Shown one piece after another: positions 25,701 through 37,561 of a stretch of DNA of 64,000 bases. Position 1 is the stretch's first letter, and every line of letters starts with the position of its first letter. The notes below the pieces were generated by a model that made no database searches, had not been told where the DNA came from, and was given only the letters and a program-made list of their open reading frames with translations. Source of the DNA: Morella rubra (lineage: Eukaryota > Streptophyta > Magnoliopsida > Fagales > Myricaceae); contig CM025854.1 in the NCBI GenBank assembly GCA_003952965.2, forward strand, positions 4,509,931 through 4,573,930. Reading direction: 5' to 3'. Made by a program: the position numbers and the translations under genes.

Positions 25701-28700
25701 CAAGAATCATAATGAAGAATATTTAATTTTTTTTTGCCCGTTTAGTTATCTGGATCTTCTGAAACAATTTACTTTTTAGTATTTTTTTTTTTTCAATGGG
25801 AGACTTTCTTTTTCTCTGTCATTTGTGGGACATATGCATAAAATTTCGAAGTTGCAATGTAGACTTTATACCATATCTTAAAATCCTGAGATACTTAAGT
25901 GCCTCTTCATTGCCTTATTGGCAGTGTTTGCCTTCTTCTGAGGTGGGGTGCAATGGATGCTGAAGCATACTCAGAAGTCTCAAAGAATGTGCTGCAGATT
26001 TTGTGGAACATTGGTACCTCTAGGCACCCTGGTCATGATTCAAAATGGGAAAGGGCAAGGACCTCTGCTTTTGAGGCCTTGATCCAATATGAGGTAATAT
26101 TCATGAATAGCTGCAGTAACATTCCCCCATTTTTATTGCTTGATGCCTTCAATGACTGGACTACAGAAAATCATGCAGTCTGCTGGTCGTGTTACCTGAT
26201 TTCCCTGCAATTGAATTTCAGTTGCTTTTTTACATTACCTTCTTAAATTTTCCTGTAAATAACATTATCCAGGTATCACATATTGATAGAAATATTCCAG
26301 ATTTCAAGAAAAGGAACCTAGAGTTGCTTTTTTCTGAGACCAATGTCAATGTGCTCAGGGTCATGGAGGAATTTGAAGTGAACATCATGACATTCGAGCA
26401 CATGTAAGCTATGAATTTCCTTCTGACCCTTTTGCTGCTTCATATGCTGGGGATATGTTTGATCCTAACGAACTTTTGTCCATATGCTTCAGTAATCGGC
26501 GAAGATTGATCAAGGAGAAAAGAGTTGTGAGGAGCAAAATTGAGAAGCTCCTGGATGTATTTCCTCAGGTTATCTTCTCTTCAGGTATAATGAGTTACTG
26601 TTCTGTGTGGCATCCTCAAAAGAAATGCTGGTTATTCTTGTGCCACAAAAGAAATGGTGGTTACTTTGAATGTCTTCATTTTTGATTGAGAAAAAGAAAA
26701 ATAAAAAAATGAAGGGTAGTGCTTAATCTTGCTTCATCACTTTTCTGGCTTCACAACAAACTTCACTGATCACTAAAAGTCGCCTAACCACTTTCACCTG
26801 CACAATGTCTGAAGTGTTCATTTTAAAATCTAAGAAAAAGGCGATATGATAAATATACATTATGAAGAGAATTTCTGCTCTTTGACAAGTTTAGGCATCT
26901 AGTAGAGTGAGGGTGGTGGCTGAGGTAATTGGTCAATCATTTTATGTTGACGAATTCTTCTTATGTGTCTTAAGCATATAGGGCCCCTTCCCCCTCTCCC
27001 TATTCAGCTGTTTTTTTTTTTGATCTTATAAGCATTGCATTTGCAGAGGAAAGAAGTAATGCCAGAAAATTGCCTGGTGCAGCTCTGCTATCTCTTTCCT
27101 TTTCTCCGAAAAATGTGAGCAACCTAGGAGCATCAAGGGTAAGACAGTATAATTGATGATGGCTTGTTTCGAGGATTGCCTCTAAAATTACATAGTTTTC
27201 AGGGATTAAAAAGTCCGCATGCTGCATATGAAGCTGCAATGGTGGAAATAGCGGCATCTCTTCAGCTTTCAAGAAATATTTTTGTTGCACTTCTTTCACT
27301 GCAGTCATGGGAGCCCTTTGTGCAACGTTGGATGAGAGCTGATATCTTGTATTTTGATTCTAAATCGCCTCCAGTTGTCTTGGATAAATATTCCAAAGCG
27401 GCTAGTGATATTCTTAAGGTGATTATCTCCTTTAACTTTCATAATATTTCTTCTACACTCTAGTATTTATGTCAAAAGAGATACTGTGCCGAAGGTGATG
27501 CAGTTTTCTTTCTGTTATCATGCAGAGTATGATACGAATAGCAGAAAAAGCTATCCCTAGATCTTCTGAAAATATTGCACTGGCCATTGGTTCACTTTGT
27601 TTGGTAAGAGTTTTATATGATTGTACTTCTCTCTCTACACTTCATAATCTGACTCCTGCATATTGTCAGTCAACTGTTACAGAAACATAGGGGATTAATA
27701 GAAGTATCATGAAAATATTCTATTATTGTTTGAATGATATCTGAGATGGACTAGCTAGATTGTGGCAGTAACCCTACCTCATATGCCCCGTGCCAGGTGG
27801 CAATCCCCTTTTCTCAGAGTACCTCATCCTATCTCTTCCTCAATTACAATTAAACTTTTGGACTCCATTAGCAGGCTCAGCTAGAACCCTGCTGCCCCAT
27901 TTGATCCTCTCAAGCGTCTCCTATGCAGTCAACATTTTTATGAACGAATTTTTTGAATCAATGATGTCCTTATTGTTAGGAATTGATTGGCATTCTGTGC
28001 TTAGTCCGCTGCTTTGGCTTTCTTTTGTCAGGTCTTGCCTCCATCTGCCCATACTGTTAAATCAACTGCTTCAGAGTTCCTGTTGAATTGGTTGTTCCAG
28101 CATGAACATGAACACCTCCAATGGTCAGCAGCTATTTCTCTCGGATTGATCTCAAGTTGCCTTCATGTAACTGATCATAAGCAGAAATTTCAGATTATCA
28201 ATGGACTTCTTGAGGTGTGCAGAGCTCCAGTTTCATTGTGTTCTCGGTTTAGTTTTAGCTTCTAATTAAAATTGTGTACATTGTATGTCAAAAAAATCCT
28301 ATCCAAAACAATAAGCTTTGCATTTCTATATTACTTGATCACTTGGGTAGAAGGAAGCGTTAGTTTTGCTTGGTCCTTTGTATCAAGCGAAGAATATGAT
28401 TACTTAATGTGGACAACTATCTATGAGCTTAGGAACATTATACGTGTATTGGACATTTTAATTAATTGATGGTTTATACATCCTGTGTCATTGGATGTTC
28501 CAATTAAGTGCCTAGTCATTAACTGCAATTTTTAAGGATTGGAGCACAAGCTTGAATTCCAAGACCAAATGAGTTTATGTATTCTCATGCAACCAATTCA
28601 CTCTTCCTAAACAGAGTATTCAACTATGCTCTCGCCACTCTTCCTATTCACTCTCTTTTTTTTTTTTTTTTTCTTCCTTTTGGTGTAAGTCTTCACCTCA

Positions 28701-31700
28701 TTTTCATCACCTTGATGTCATCTCCTTCTTTTGGACCATTATTTTTTCTGGTCGATTTTTATGAAATACTCTAACATGTTCCTACATAGATTAAGGGTTT
28801 CTCGGAAATACCATTTAGGATAAATTACACCAACATCCCTTGAGGTTTGGGAAAATATCAGGTGGGTATCTCCTATTTTAGAAAAATGACACATCACCCT
28901 TGAAATAGATACTTTTTCATTTCCTCCAATAGCTACTTTTGCATGTCCTGATTCTCCTTATCTACGTAGCAGGCATGACATCTCCACTTGAGTTTACTCA
29001 GTATTAAAATCTGGTCTGAGAACAGAATACTCTAACCACAGTTAATAATGAAACATAAGTGTAAGTGTTTCACGAGAGTAGAAAAAAGAAAATGGTATAA
29101 GGGTTTCATGAGGATGTATCTGTTATTTTGATCACAAAAACCAGGTGGAATGCTGTTCTTGGAAATAGCATACAAGTACTTGACATTTCTCCAAACCCGA
29201 AGGCAGATTGCCTTTATTCACCTATGATTCTATTGCCCATTTTTATGTCTTCTTTAGAACTCACAAAAACTATGCATTTATTCGTTACTTCGGTGCGATC
29301 TTCTTGTCCAGCTTAGGCAATCTGCATAGATGTAATTCGTGCGCATCCTTCTTTAAGTTTTTTGAGTTCATTTCCTACCTAGTATGGATTTGAACTCTTT
29401 GCTACTCAAAATATAAGAAGATAAATAAGAAAAAAGGAAGAAGAAGCACTGATCTTTTACAAGCACCGAGAGCATTGTGTCTATGTGATGTTCATGTCAA
29501 TGGTTTAAGGAGTTATCTTGTGGTGTATTTCAGTGGTAGTGCTTTCCTTTCAGGTTTTAGGTAGTAGCAAAAGTATCCTTGTCAAAGGAGCCTGTGGTGT
29601 TGGCTTGGGTTATTCATGCCAAGAGCTTCTAACTAGGGTCGAAGCTGCTGATAAGTCTGTCTTGGACATAGAAACCACAAAGATGCAGGAGGAGGACTTA
29701 GTACGAAGGATAGTGAGGGTAATATCTCTATTGATATGTCAGCTCACTCAATCTTCATCTGATATAGTGGAAAGTCTCTCTGCACATCTCATGCCGGACG
29801 GATATGATCCTTATACTAATAGAACTGCTGATCTGCTGCACAAGAGCTGTGATGACTCGGAGGAAGATATCTGGGGTGTTGCTGGACTTGTTCTTGGTTT
29901 GGCGAGCTCTGTCAGTGCACTATATAGAGCTGGGGCACATGATGCTGCGCTCAAGATAAAAGGCTTAATCAAATCATGGGTTCCTCATGTTGATTCTCTT
30001 GTTCAAAATTATGGTTCTCACAGTGAAGGTTCTGAGATTGTACTGTCAGTAGGATCCTGTCTGGCACTTCCCATCGTGGTGGCTTTCTGCCAGAGAGTAG
30101 ACTTGATAAATGAGAATGAACTAGTTCATCTATTGAATGGCTATAGGGAGCTCATTTCTGATTTGATTTCTGTTAGAAAATCTGGCAATATTTACCAGAG
30201 TTTGTTAATGGCATCATGCGTTGGAGCTGGAAGTCTCCTTTCCTGCATTTTGAATGAAGGGGTTCACTCTGTTGAAGTCGAATGTGTCCAAAGTTTACTA
30301 GTGTTGTTTAGGAAATGTTATTCTGAACCTTATCCTCCTCTCATCCATTTGGGTGGGATGGTTGGAGTTGTCAATGCTATGGGAGCAGGTGCTGGGATTT
30401 TGGTCCAGGCGCATCCTCTAAGCTCCTCAATGCAGACTGCTTTTGAGCAAAAGGTAGTGTTTTTTTCCCCCTGATGGCATTTTCTTATTTGGTTATGTGT
30501 ATAAGTAACTATTCTTGTGTTTCCTGAACAGGAATCTCATTATCTCAGGGGTCCTTTACTTTCAAGTCCAGCACTTGAACCAAATTTGACATCATTGATG
30601 CAAGATATATTTCTTGTTGCCCAGAATTCAGATGTGCATCAGCTGCAACAATATGCAGCATGGGCAGTCTGTTTTCTTCGACATAATTTCTGGTACAAGG
30701 AACCTCTCAACGCTGAGAGTGGTAGCAAGAATAATGTGGCTAGTTCAAAATCTGCCTCTCAAAGTTTTTCTGAGGACAGTGTAGTTATAGGGCTCTGCTC
30801 GTGGTTAACACATTTGAATGTTTCTGAGGTAAGTCTGTCGCATCAACTTCTAATTATTAAAAAAAAAAAATTTGATGCCTTTCAAAAGCTTTTTTTGTTT
30901 TCTCAGGTAGTTCATTTTGAAAAGTAACTTAGATGCATATGTTTATAATACACTTGTCAATGCTGTTATTTCTTCTCACTGTTGATTTGCTTTGTGCATT
31001 TGTTCTCTATCCCTCTCTCTCTCTCTCTCTCCACATTGGATGCCAAGTTGATTCTTTTTGTATTGTGTAACTACTACTAGGCCAAAAGATGAGTTTGAGA
31101 AAGGCATTCTTTTTTTGTAGAATCATCTGCATTAATCCACTTGAAATTCAAGAATTAACGTTAATTCATAATATTATGTTGGGCACGGTAGTTTGTGATA
31201 CAAGCCAATCCTTGAACTTCTCTCTCTCTCTCATACGCAGAAAATTATGTCCTATAAAAAGATTCTGCTGACCAATCTTTCTAATTGCTGAGCTTTTTAT
31301 AAATTCAGACAGGTGCAATTGCACATGTTGCCACTGTAGCTGCGGTGTTTAGGTGCCTTGAACGTGCTCCGAGGTTGCCAGTCTTGGACTGGGGTGCAAT
31401 TGTAAGACGCTGCATGAGATATGAGGCTCAAGTTGCTGAGTTGTTACCACCAGATTCAGCTTTTGAGAAAGGAATCCTCAGGAAGGAATGTTTGCAGTTT
31501 TCATTAGCTCATGCAAACCAATTTGATCCACTTGCAACTTTCCTCGATGAGCTCTCTGACCTGTCGAGGTTTAGGACACTCGAGTTGAATCTGCAATCGT
31601 GTCTGCTAATTCATCTGGCAGATTTGATAAAAGTATTCTCGGGTTTCAGGATTGAGAAACTATTTAATGATATAGCACTCCACTTGTCTTATGTTAATTC

Positions 31701-33372
31701 CATGTTACGGATTGCATGCTGGAAGGGTCTATATCAGTGCCTAGATGAAGGTTCTCTTAACTCTGTAGACTACACGTCCCACATTGAAAGGTGCATGGAG
31801 GTGCTATTTTCCTTGTTGCCAGGATTGGGATCCACCGCTGCCATAGAACTGGATCAGCTGAGTACTGTAGAGGAGTGGTCTGAGGCTATTAGATGTTTAG
31901 GGAAGGCTCGACAGGGTTGGCTGTTGAATTTTCTGCAGGTATGCCTGTCCCCTTGAGGACATTTTTGTTCGAGTTTGCTGCTTCATAGTATGCTGTCATT
32001 GAGATTATGTGACATTAGAATGCAATTTACTTCTTTTGAAAGGAATATCATCTTTTCATTGCTTTCCTGGTTTTCTAAATTAAATTGAACTTTTTCATTC
32101 ATGCTCAAGTCTGTTAGCATAAATACCAATCGACTTGCATTGAGTTCAAAAATATACACGCCTCGCATTTGAACCTTCTCCTAAGTTACACGCTTGATGT
32201 CTCTAACTGCCATTTGCACGTTATAGGTTTCACTGGAGGACCCAGTCCAAAGAGATGTTCAGTTCATTGAACCAGTAAAAAAGATTCAAGCCAAGGCGAA
32301 GCTAGTTAGGATTGGTTCCCTCCCCTTAACTGAGCTGGGAAGAGTAAAATCTTATATATTGAACTCTGAATCACATGGTTAGTTCTATATGCTATAGTAA
32401 TCAATGTTAATTTCGGCATATAAGGAAAAAAAAATTGTGAACAATTGCATGGTGGCAGTCACAATTCTGAAGAGAATGAGGCTGCAACCTATGTCAAAAG
32501 CATCTAAAGATGTTGATGTATGAACTTTAATATTTGCAGGTGTCTGGGATGTGCTTGTTGAAGTTGTTGCAGCTTTACAACATGCAGAGGAAAGTGTCAA
32601 AAGACAGTGGGTTGTTGATGCAGTAGAAATTAGCTGTGTATCAAGTTATCCGTCCACGGTAGGCACTAGGCATCTAATCGCTCTAATGTGGAACAATTAC
32701 TTTATAGATTACATAGGGCGCCATGACATTTTTGGTGAAGCATGCAATATGAAAAAATCATTTTGTTTCAAATTCAGAGTCGTGGTGATGTCACAGCTCA
32801 TAAATGCTGCTTACAGTGAAGTCATTTAAGTGAAGACCTCTAGTGTTTCTTCGCATTCCCCCTTGCTTTACTTCTTGGTGAAGCATTTGCATGCTCTTCT
32901 GGACAGTGCAGTGACTGGCCATACCTGGGGGGTTAAATAAATGCTTGAAGGTGTAGAATTTTTTACTGCCAACTGGCCCATGTTTTTTACTGATATTCTC
33001 TCTCTTCAGGCGCTGCAGTTTCTGGGTCTTCTTTGTGGTAGCTGCTGCAAATATATGCCTCTTCTGACTGTGGACCGCCTTAACGTGTTGAGTGACTTAC
33101 CAGTTACACTCACTTCTCTCATGTCAGACCCCAGTTGGGATGTTGTTGCAGACTCCGTTGTTTCTACCCTTTGGACGTCAACAGAGCGCATTTACAACTG
33201 GATTACAGATAAAGTACAGAGTGATGATATGCCTGGCGTACAACCTATTGACGGAACTGAGAATGATATGGCTGTTTTCCTATTCACTGTATTGCGTCCT
33301 ACTTGTGAATTTTTGAAAGACCGGTTGCCTCTAGAGAAACAGCTGAAGCTTGTGAGCATGGTTATCACTTAA
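19768..33372 (+). CDS. RST1: RST1 (RESURRECTION 1)-like protein, focadhesin/DUF3730 family, 25 exons
   Basis: Very large helical-repeat protein. In Arabidopsis RST1 works with RIPR to connect the cytoplasmic RNA exosome to the SKI complex; mutants show altered cuticular wax, embryo defects and transgene silencing. Exons: 19768-20160, 20431-20715, 21094-21177, 21370-21646, 22105-22355, 22661-22844, 22965-23152, 23274-23374, 24277-24352, 24909-25040, 25125-25206, 25471-25543, 25925-26093, 26273-26403, 26493-26584, 27047-27138, 27203-27418, 27526-27603, 28032-28214, 29554-30453, 30532-30828, 31309-31938, 32227-32377, 32540-32658, 33010-33372. All have GT-AG borders and frame is kept; the total is 5,547 nt, or 1,848 residues, close to Arabidopsis RST1 (about 1,840). 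The N-terminus [20 protein letters not shown] and the long exon 20 ([17 protein letters not shown]) are characteristic. No frameshift or stop was seen in any exon. Intron 2 carries a MITE. Uncertainty is limited to a few alternative splice sites. Confidence 0.95.
20745..20964. repeat. MITE-like element inside RST1 intron 2
   Basis: About 220 bp bounded by imperfect inverted repeats: left AGGATAAATACACTT, right (reverse complement) AGGATACATATACTT. Internal motifs match the element at 10906-11200 in opposite orientation. No clear target duplication. It begins about 29 bp after the exon 2 donor and ends about 129 bp before the exon 3 acceptor, so splicing is probably unaffected. Confidence 0.65.
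28810..28985. repeat. Possible MITE fragment in RST1 intron 19
   Basis: The stretch beginning GGATAAATTACACCAACATCCCTTGAGGTTTGGG has the start typical of plant foldback MITEs (compare GGGATAAATATAC at 18530). No matching right end was found, so this is a weak call. Confidence 0.3.
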
Positions 33373-34111
33373 TTGAGCGCTCGTCTCCGAATACGTGGGT
33401 TTTGTACGAGTTCAAAACCAGATGCGAGGCAATTTGTGGTTCTCTCTTTGACGGACTGCGAAATTTGCATGTAAAAATTTTAGGGAAGATTTTCTTTTTG
33501 TATACGTCGAACTATGGTTAGGAGGAATCCTGTATTCCACTTGTATGTACTTACTAGAAGAATATTCTTCATCATCTTCGTCTTCTTTATATATTCGTTC
33601 TCTGGTCCCTTCGGGTTTAGGTTTTGAGCCTTGATAACATTACGTCCTTTTAGGGAGCAGGAAAAGTTACTCTAAAATCATGAACTAATTCAGACTAACT
33701 AGTTACGATTTGGTTATATTGGATGATGATAAAGCTTCGACTTTTATTTCCTTAACGGGAAAAGAGAAATATGGAAAACCATAGAAAGAAAAAGAAGAGT
33801 TCGACAGGCCTTAGAGCCCTTAATCCAAACGGCCTTAAAAGCCTCACACACCGGGCCAAAAGCCCACAATTCCTACCCGGGTCCAAAGACCCGAAAATAA
33901 GCTTAGCCACGGCGTGAACGGCGGTTTCGGTCGCCGGAAGAGGGTCTCCTCGAAGTGTCCCAATTCACTGAATTTCTGGAGGTCATGTTACAAAGGTACT
34001 CTTCAGCTAAGAATTTTCTCAGAATCCACCCCTTCGTCCAAAAGTCTCGCAGCCTGGTACGCTTGTTTCTCTCGATCTCTCTCTCCGTCTTTTTGACCGT
34101 CATAGGTACTA
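33373..34111. other. RST1 3' UTR and PPR 5' region
   Basis: About the first 230 bases are probably RST1 3' UTR. Short ORFs at 33903-34172 (minus) and 33914-34096 (plus) overlap the PPR leader and are not protein-like. No other gene seen. Confidence 0.7.
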
Positions 34112-36043
34112 ATGCGTAGAACTTCAGTTTATTCCCTGAACCGAATCCTTGTCGTGTCGAACAACTCTGCATCTCCTACAAAACCACCTTCACAACCATT
34201 CCCTGTCATTAAATTCGTCCTCCAATCAACTTTCTGTTCCTCTTCCTCTTCGTCTTCGTTTCTGCAAATCATAGACTCAGAATCTAAATCAATCTCGAAC
34301 TCACTATACCAGTTTCTCCCCGAAACCCGAAACCCGAACAACCTAGTCAATCTCATTTACGCAAAGCTCAAGCAGGAAAATACCCATCTTGCTCTTCTTC
34401 ACAATGAAATTAAAGGGCTTCTTCCCCATCTGGGGGCCCGTGAAATTTCAAGAGTTTTGTTGAGGTGCCAATCCGATTGCTCTTCTGCCCTCACTTTCTT
34501 CAATTGGGTTAAAGATGATTTGGGGCTGAAACACAGTACCCAGAATTACTGTATTATTGTTCATATATTGGTTTGGTCTAGAAAATTCTGGAAAGCCATG
34601 CAATTATTGTCTGAATTGATAGATATGGTTACGAATGTGTCACCGAATGATGATATTCTTGAAAGTCTGGTATTGTATAGAGGAGATTGTAATTGGGATC
34701 CAGTTATCTTCGATTTGCTTATTAAGGCTTATGTGAAAGCCAACATGATTCAAGAAGGTTTTAGGACTTTTAGGAGGACTGCGGAGGTTGGTTTTGTACC
34801 CAGTGTGATTGCTTGTAATAGGCTTTTGAATGGCTTGATGAGGCAGAGATGCGTTGATCAATGTTGGGAGGTATATGAAGAGATGGGGAGAATTGGGATA
34901 CACCCCAATGCTTACACATTTAATATATTGACTCATGTTTTGTGCAAGGATGAAGATGGGAATAAGGTGAATGAATTCTTGGAGAAGATGGAAGAAGAAG
35001 GGTTTGACCCTGATGTGGTGACGTATAATACCTTAATTAATAGCTATTGTAGAAAAGGTAGGCTTGAAGATGCATTTTATTTGTGTAAGATTATGTATAG
35101 GAGGGGTGTATTGCCGGATTTGTTTTCCTATACTGCCTTGATGAAAGGCCTTTGTAAAGAAGGGAAGGTTAGGGAGGCTCACCAGCTTTTTCACCGTATG
35201 GTTCATAGAGGAATAAGTCCAGACACTGTGTCCTATAATACTCTTATTTGTGCTTATTGCAAGGAGGGAAAGATGCGAGAATCTAGGTCATTGTTGTATG
35301 AGATGATAGGTCATGGGATTTGCCCAGATAATTTCACTTGTTGGATTATCTTGGAAGGGTATGGAAATGAAGGTCGGTTGCTTTCAGCTTTGAATTTGGT
35401 TGCAGAGCTTCAGAGATTTGGAGTTCAAGTTTCCAAGTACATTTATGAATATCTACTGGTCAAGTTGTGTCAGGAAAATCGGCCATTTGCAGCAAGAAGT
35501 CTTCTGGAAAGAATTTCTCAGAATGGTTATGTCCCTGGCATTAACGTTTATAACGAACTGATTAAGGCGCTTTGCAATTGCGATCATGTGGCGGAAGCAT
35601 TGGATTTGAAAGCCGAGATGGTGAATTACAATATAAAGCTCAATCTGTTTACATATAAAGCTCTTATAAGCTGCTTGTGTAAGATAAACAGAAGTGTGGA
35701 GGCTGAATCTTTTATGGAAGAAATGGTTAAATCTGGTGTGCCACCTGATCCACCAATATGCAGGGCGTTAGTTAATGGATACTGCAAGGAAGGGGATATT
35801 CAAAAAGCAGAGTCATTGTTGGGCTTCTTTGCCAAGGAATTTCAAATTTTTGATACTGAAAGTTACAATGCCCTTGTCAAAGTCGCTTCTGAGAATGCTG
35901 ATGCGGGTACATCAATGGAACTCCTGGATAGGATGCAAAAGGTAGGATTTGCCCCTAATGGCCTGACATGCAAGTTGATGATCGGTGGAATATGGAAAGC
36001 CACAACCTTGCACAAACACAAGCTTAATGTGGACTGCGTGTAG
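34112..36043 (+). CDS. P-class pentatricopeptide repeat protein, At5g40400-like, 643 aa
   Basis: Organelle RNA-binding protein made of tandem 35-residue helical hairpins. It is intronless, as most PPR genes are. The N-terminus (MRRTSVYSLNRILVVSNNSA) is rich in Arg and Ser with few acids, fitting a mitochondrial or plastid targeting peptide. After a 160-residue lead-in, roughly a dozen P-type motifs run from about residue 195 to 620; clear examples are VTYNTLINSYCRKGRLEDAF, FSYTALMKGLCKEGKVREAH and VSYNTLICAYCKEGKMRESR. No E, E+ or DYW extension is present, so it is a P-class protein (RNA stability, splicing or translation, not direct deamination). The motif series matches Arabidopsis At5g40400 as I recall it. 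RNA target and organelle are unknown. Confidence 0.92.
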   Translation: MRRTSVYSLNRILVVSNNSASPTKPPSQPFPVIKFVLQSTFCSSSSSSSFLQIIDSESKSISNSLYQFLPETRNPNNLVNLIYAKLKQENTHLALLHNEIKGLLPHLGAREISRVLLRCQSDCSSALTFFNWVKDDLGLKHSTQNYCIIVHILVWSRKFWKAMQLLSELIDMVTNVSPNDDILESLVLYRGDCNWDPVIFDLLIKAYVKANMIQEGFRTFRRTAEVGFVPSVIACNRLLNGLMRQRCVDQCWEVYEEMGRIGIHPNAYTFNILTHVLCKDEDGNKVNEFLEKMEEEGFDPDVVTYNTLINSYCRKGRLEDAFYLCKIMYRRGVLPDLFSYTALMKGLCKEGKVREAHQLFHRMVHRGISPDTVSYNTLICAYCKEGKMRESRSLLYEMIGHGICPDNFTCWIILEGYGNEGRLLSALNLVAELQRFGVQVSKYIYEYLLVKLCQENRPFAARSLLERISQNGYVPGINVYNELIKALCNCDHVAEALDLKAEMVNYNIKLNLFTYKALISCLCKINRSVEAESFMEEMVKSGVPPDPPICRALVNGYCKEGDIQKAESLLGFFAKEFQIFDTESYNALVKVASENADAGTSMELLDRMQKVGFAPNGLTCKLMIGGIWKATTLHKHKLNVDCV

Positions 36044-37561
36044 TGTTAGGAACTGCAGTGGAGGGTGTCTTGTTATCCCAGATAGATGAGAAAGGAATGT
36101 ATCAAGTATCCGCAGTTGGGTGCAATTTGTATTGAGTACACTGCATCAACTTAAGTGTGCTCAATTAGTGATGTATGGTGGTTCTTGAGCTGCTTGGTGG
36201 GTAATATGGCTAACATCGGTGGGCGATTGGAGATTGAAAGAACCCATGCAATTGTAAGTAATACTGTAATTTCCTGGTTAGAGAAAAATGCAATTCCGTT
36301 ATCTTCGTGGAAGTGTCGCTTTCCTTCGGAATGGATGCTCAGTGCTGCTTTCCTCGTCAAAAGGGCAGCAGCCTTACATACTTGGATGGTGTGGGCTTTT
36401 TCCTTAGTTTGGATTTTGAAATTTTGTTTCTGCACAGATTTTATAGGGAACTGCTGTGACTAGGATCTGGATATTGCTAATTTCGTACTTGATCTTGGTG
36501 CAAATTTTAAACGCAACCGTGAGAGTACCTTCCTGGCTTCCACCTCATCCACTAACCACCAAGAATATTGGAGAGGTGTTTTTGCATAGTCTATACGGGG
36601 AAGCTGAATTGGTCTGAAAAATCATGACCTTGTTCAATAACCAAAAATATCATTTAATTACCTTGCTAAAAAAAAATTGTTCATTTAATACTTTGGTCAA
36701 ACAGAGAAATTTTCAAATGAGTACCTTGCTGAGAAAGATTAAGAAATACCAATTACTTCTTTTTATTTTGGGTGGGTGGGTAAGTAAGATGAATTTGTGG
36801 TGGTTTGATCATGATTGTTTAACTTCTTCTTTTTTCCCGTTTTATTTGTGAACAATATAGTTACTTTGCAATCATCACCTCCTTGCAGTTAACACCCATT
36901 ATTAATACAATATTTAGAACGGACAATGCACCAAATTAGCATTGCAGGATTATAAGCTTCCATTTGCCTTTCTAAATGTGATGACGACTCGACAAGCCAA
37001 TTCGGCTTTATCGTTCTTCACAAAAAGCACTTGCAAGAAGTAATTTTCTTTCTCATTCTTTCGGGGATCAGATGAACAGTTACTGCAATCACATTCTTCA
37101 TTTCTTGGATAAATCTGACCAACGTTTGGAGCAAAAGGTTGATTGAAAATCTTCATCCTTTTTAGAAAAACTTTACCTAGCAGGATAATAGTGCGATTAG
37201 CATTTGCAAGACAACTCAAACAATTGTCAGACAAGAGGAAGTACGTCAGAAAAATGGGAATCCGCTCCCCAATACTTGTTATGTAAATATTTGATTAATT
37301 TTCAACAGAGTTTTTTAAACATTAATCCTTTGTTCCTAGAAATATCTAAGCTCAAAGACAAAGTGGTTCACCTCTGAACTATACCAACAAGTATCTCTGG
37401 TGGCAGTCAAAAATCAAGAAATCCCCTTTTTACATATCCCATGCATGAAATAGAAAACATTGGAAAATCGATTTTCAGCAATTGCTAAAGCAACATCCCT
37501 GAAAATTACAGATTAATGATTTAGCAACTTACCTCACTGTACAAATCCGATTAACCCATCC
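36044..37561. other. Convergent region between the PPR gene and the C3H41-like gene
   Basis: Contains the 3' UTRs of both genes. ORFs at 36155-36463 (plus) and 36151-36435 (minus) overlap each other on opposite strands and match nothing recognised; the plus-strand one starts about 110 bp after the PPR stop and is probably PPR 3' UTR. The minus ORF at 36950-37234 is also unassigned. Confidence 0.65.

Noticed and set aside
36151-36463. Overlapping ORFs on both strands after the PPR stop
   Set aside because: They mirror each other, have no family similarity and sit where a 3' UTR is expected.
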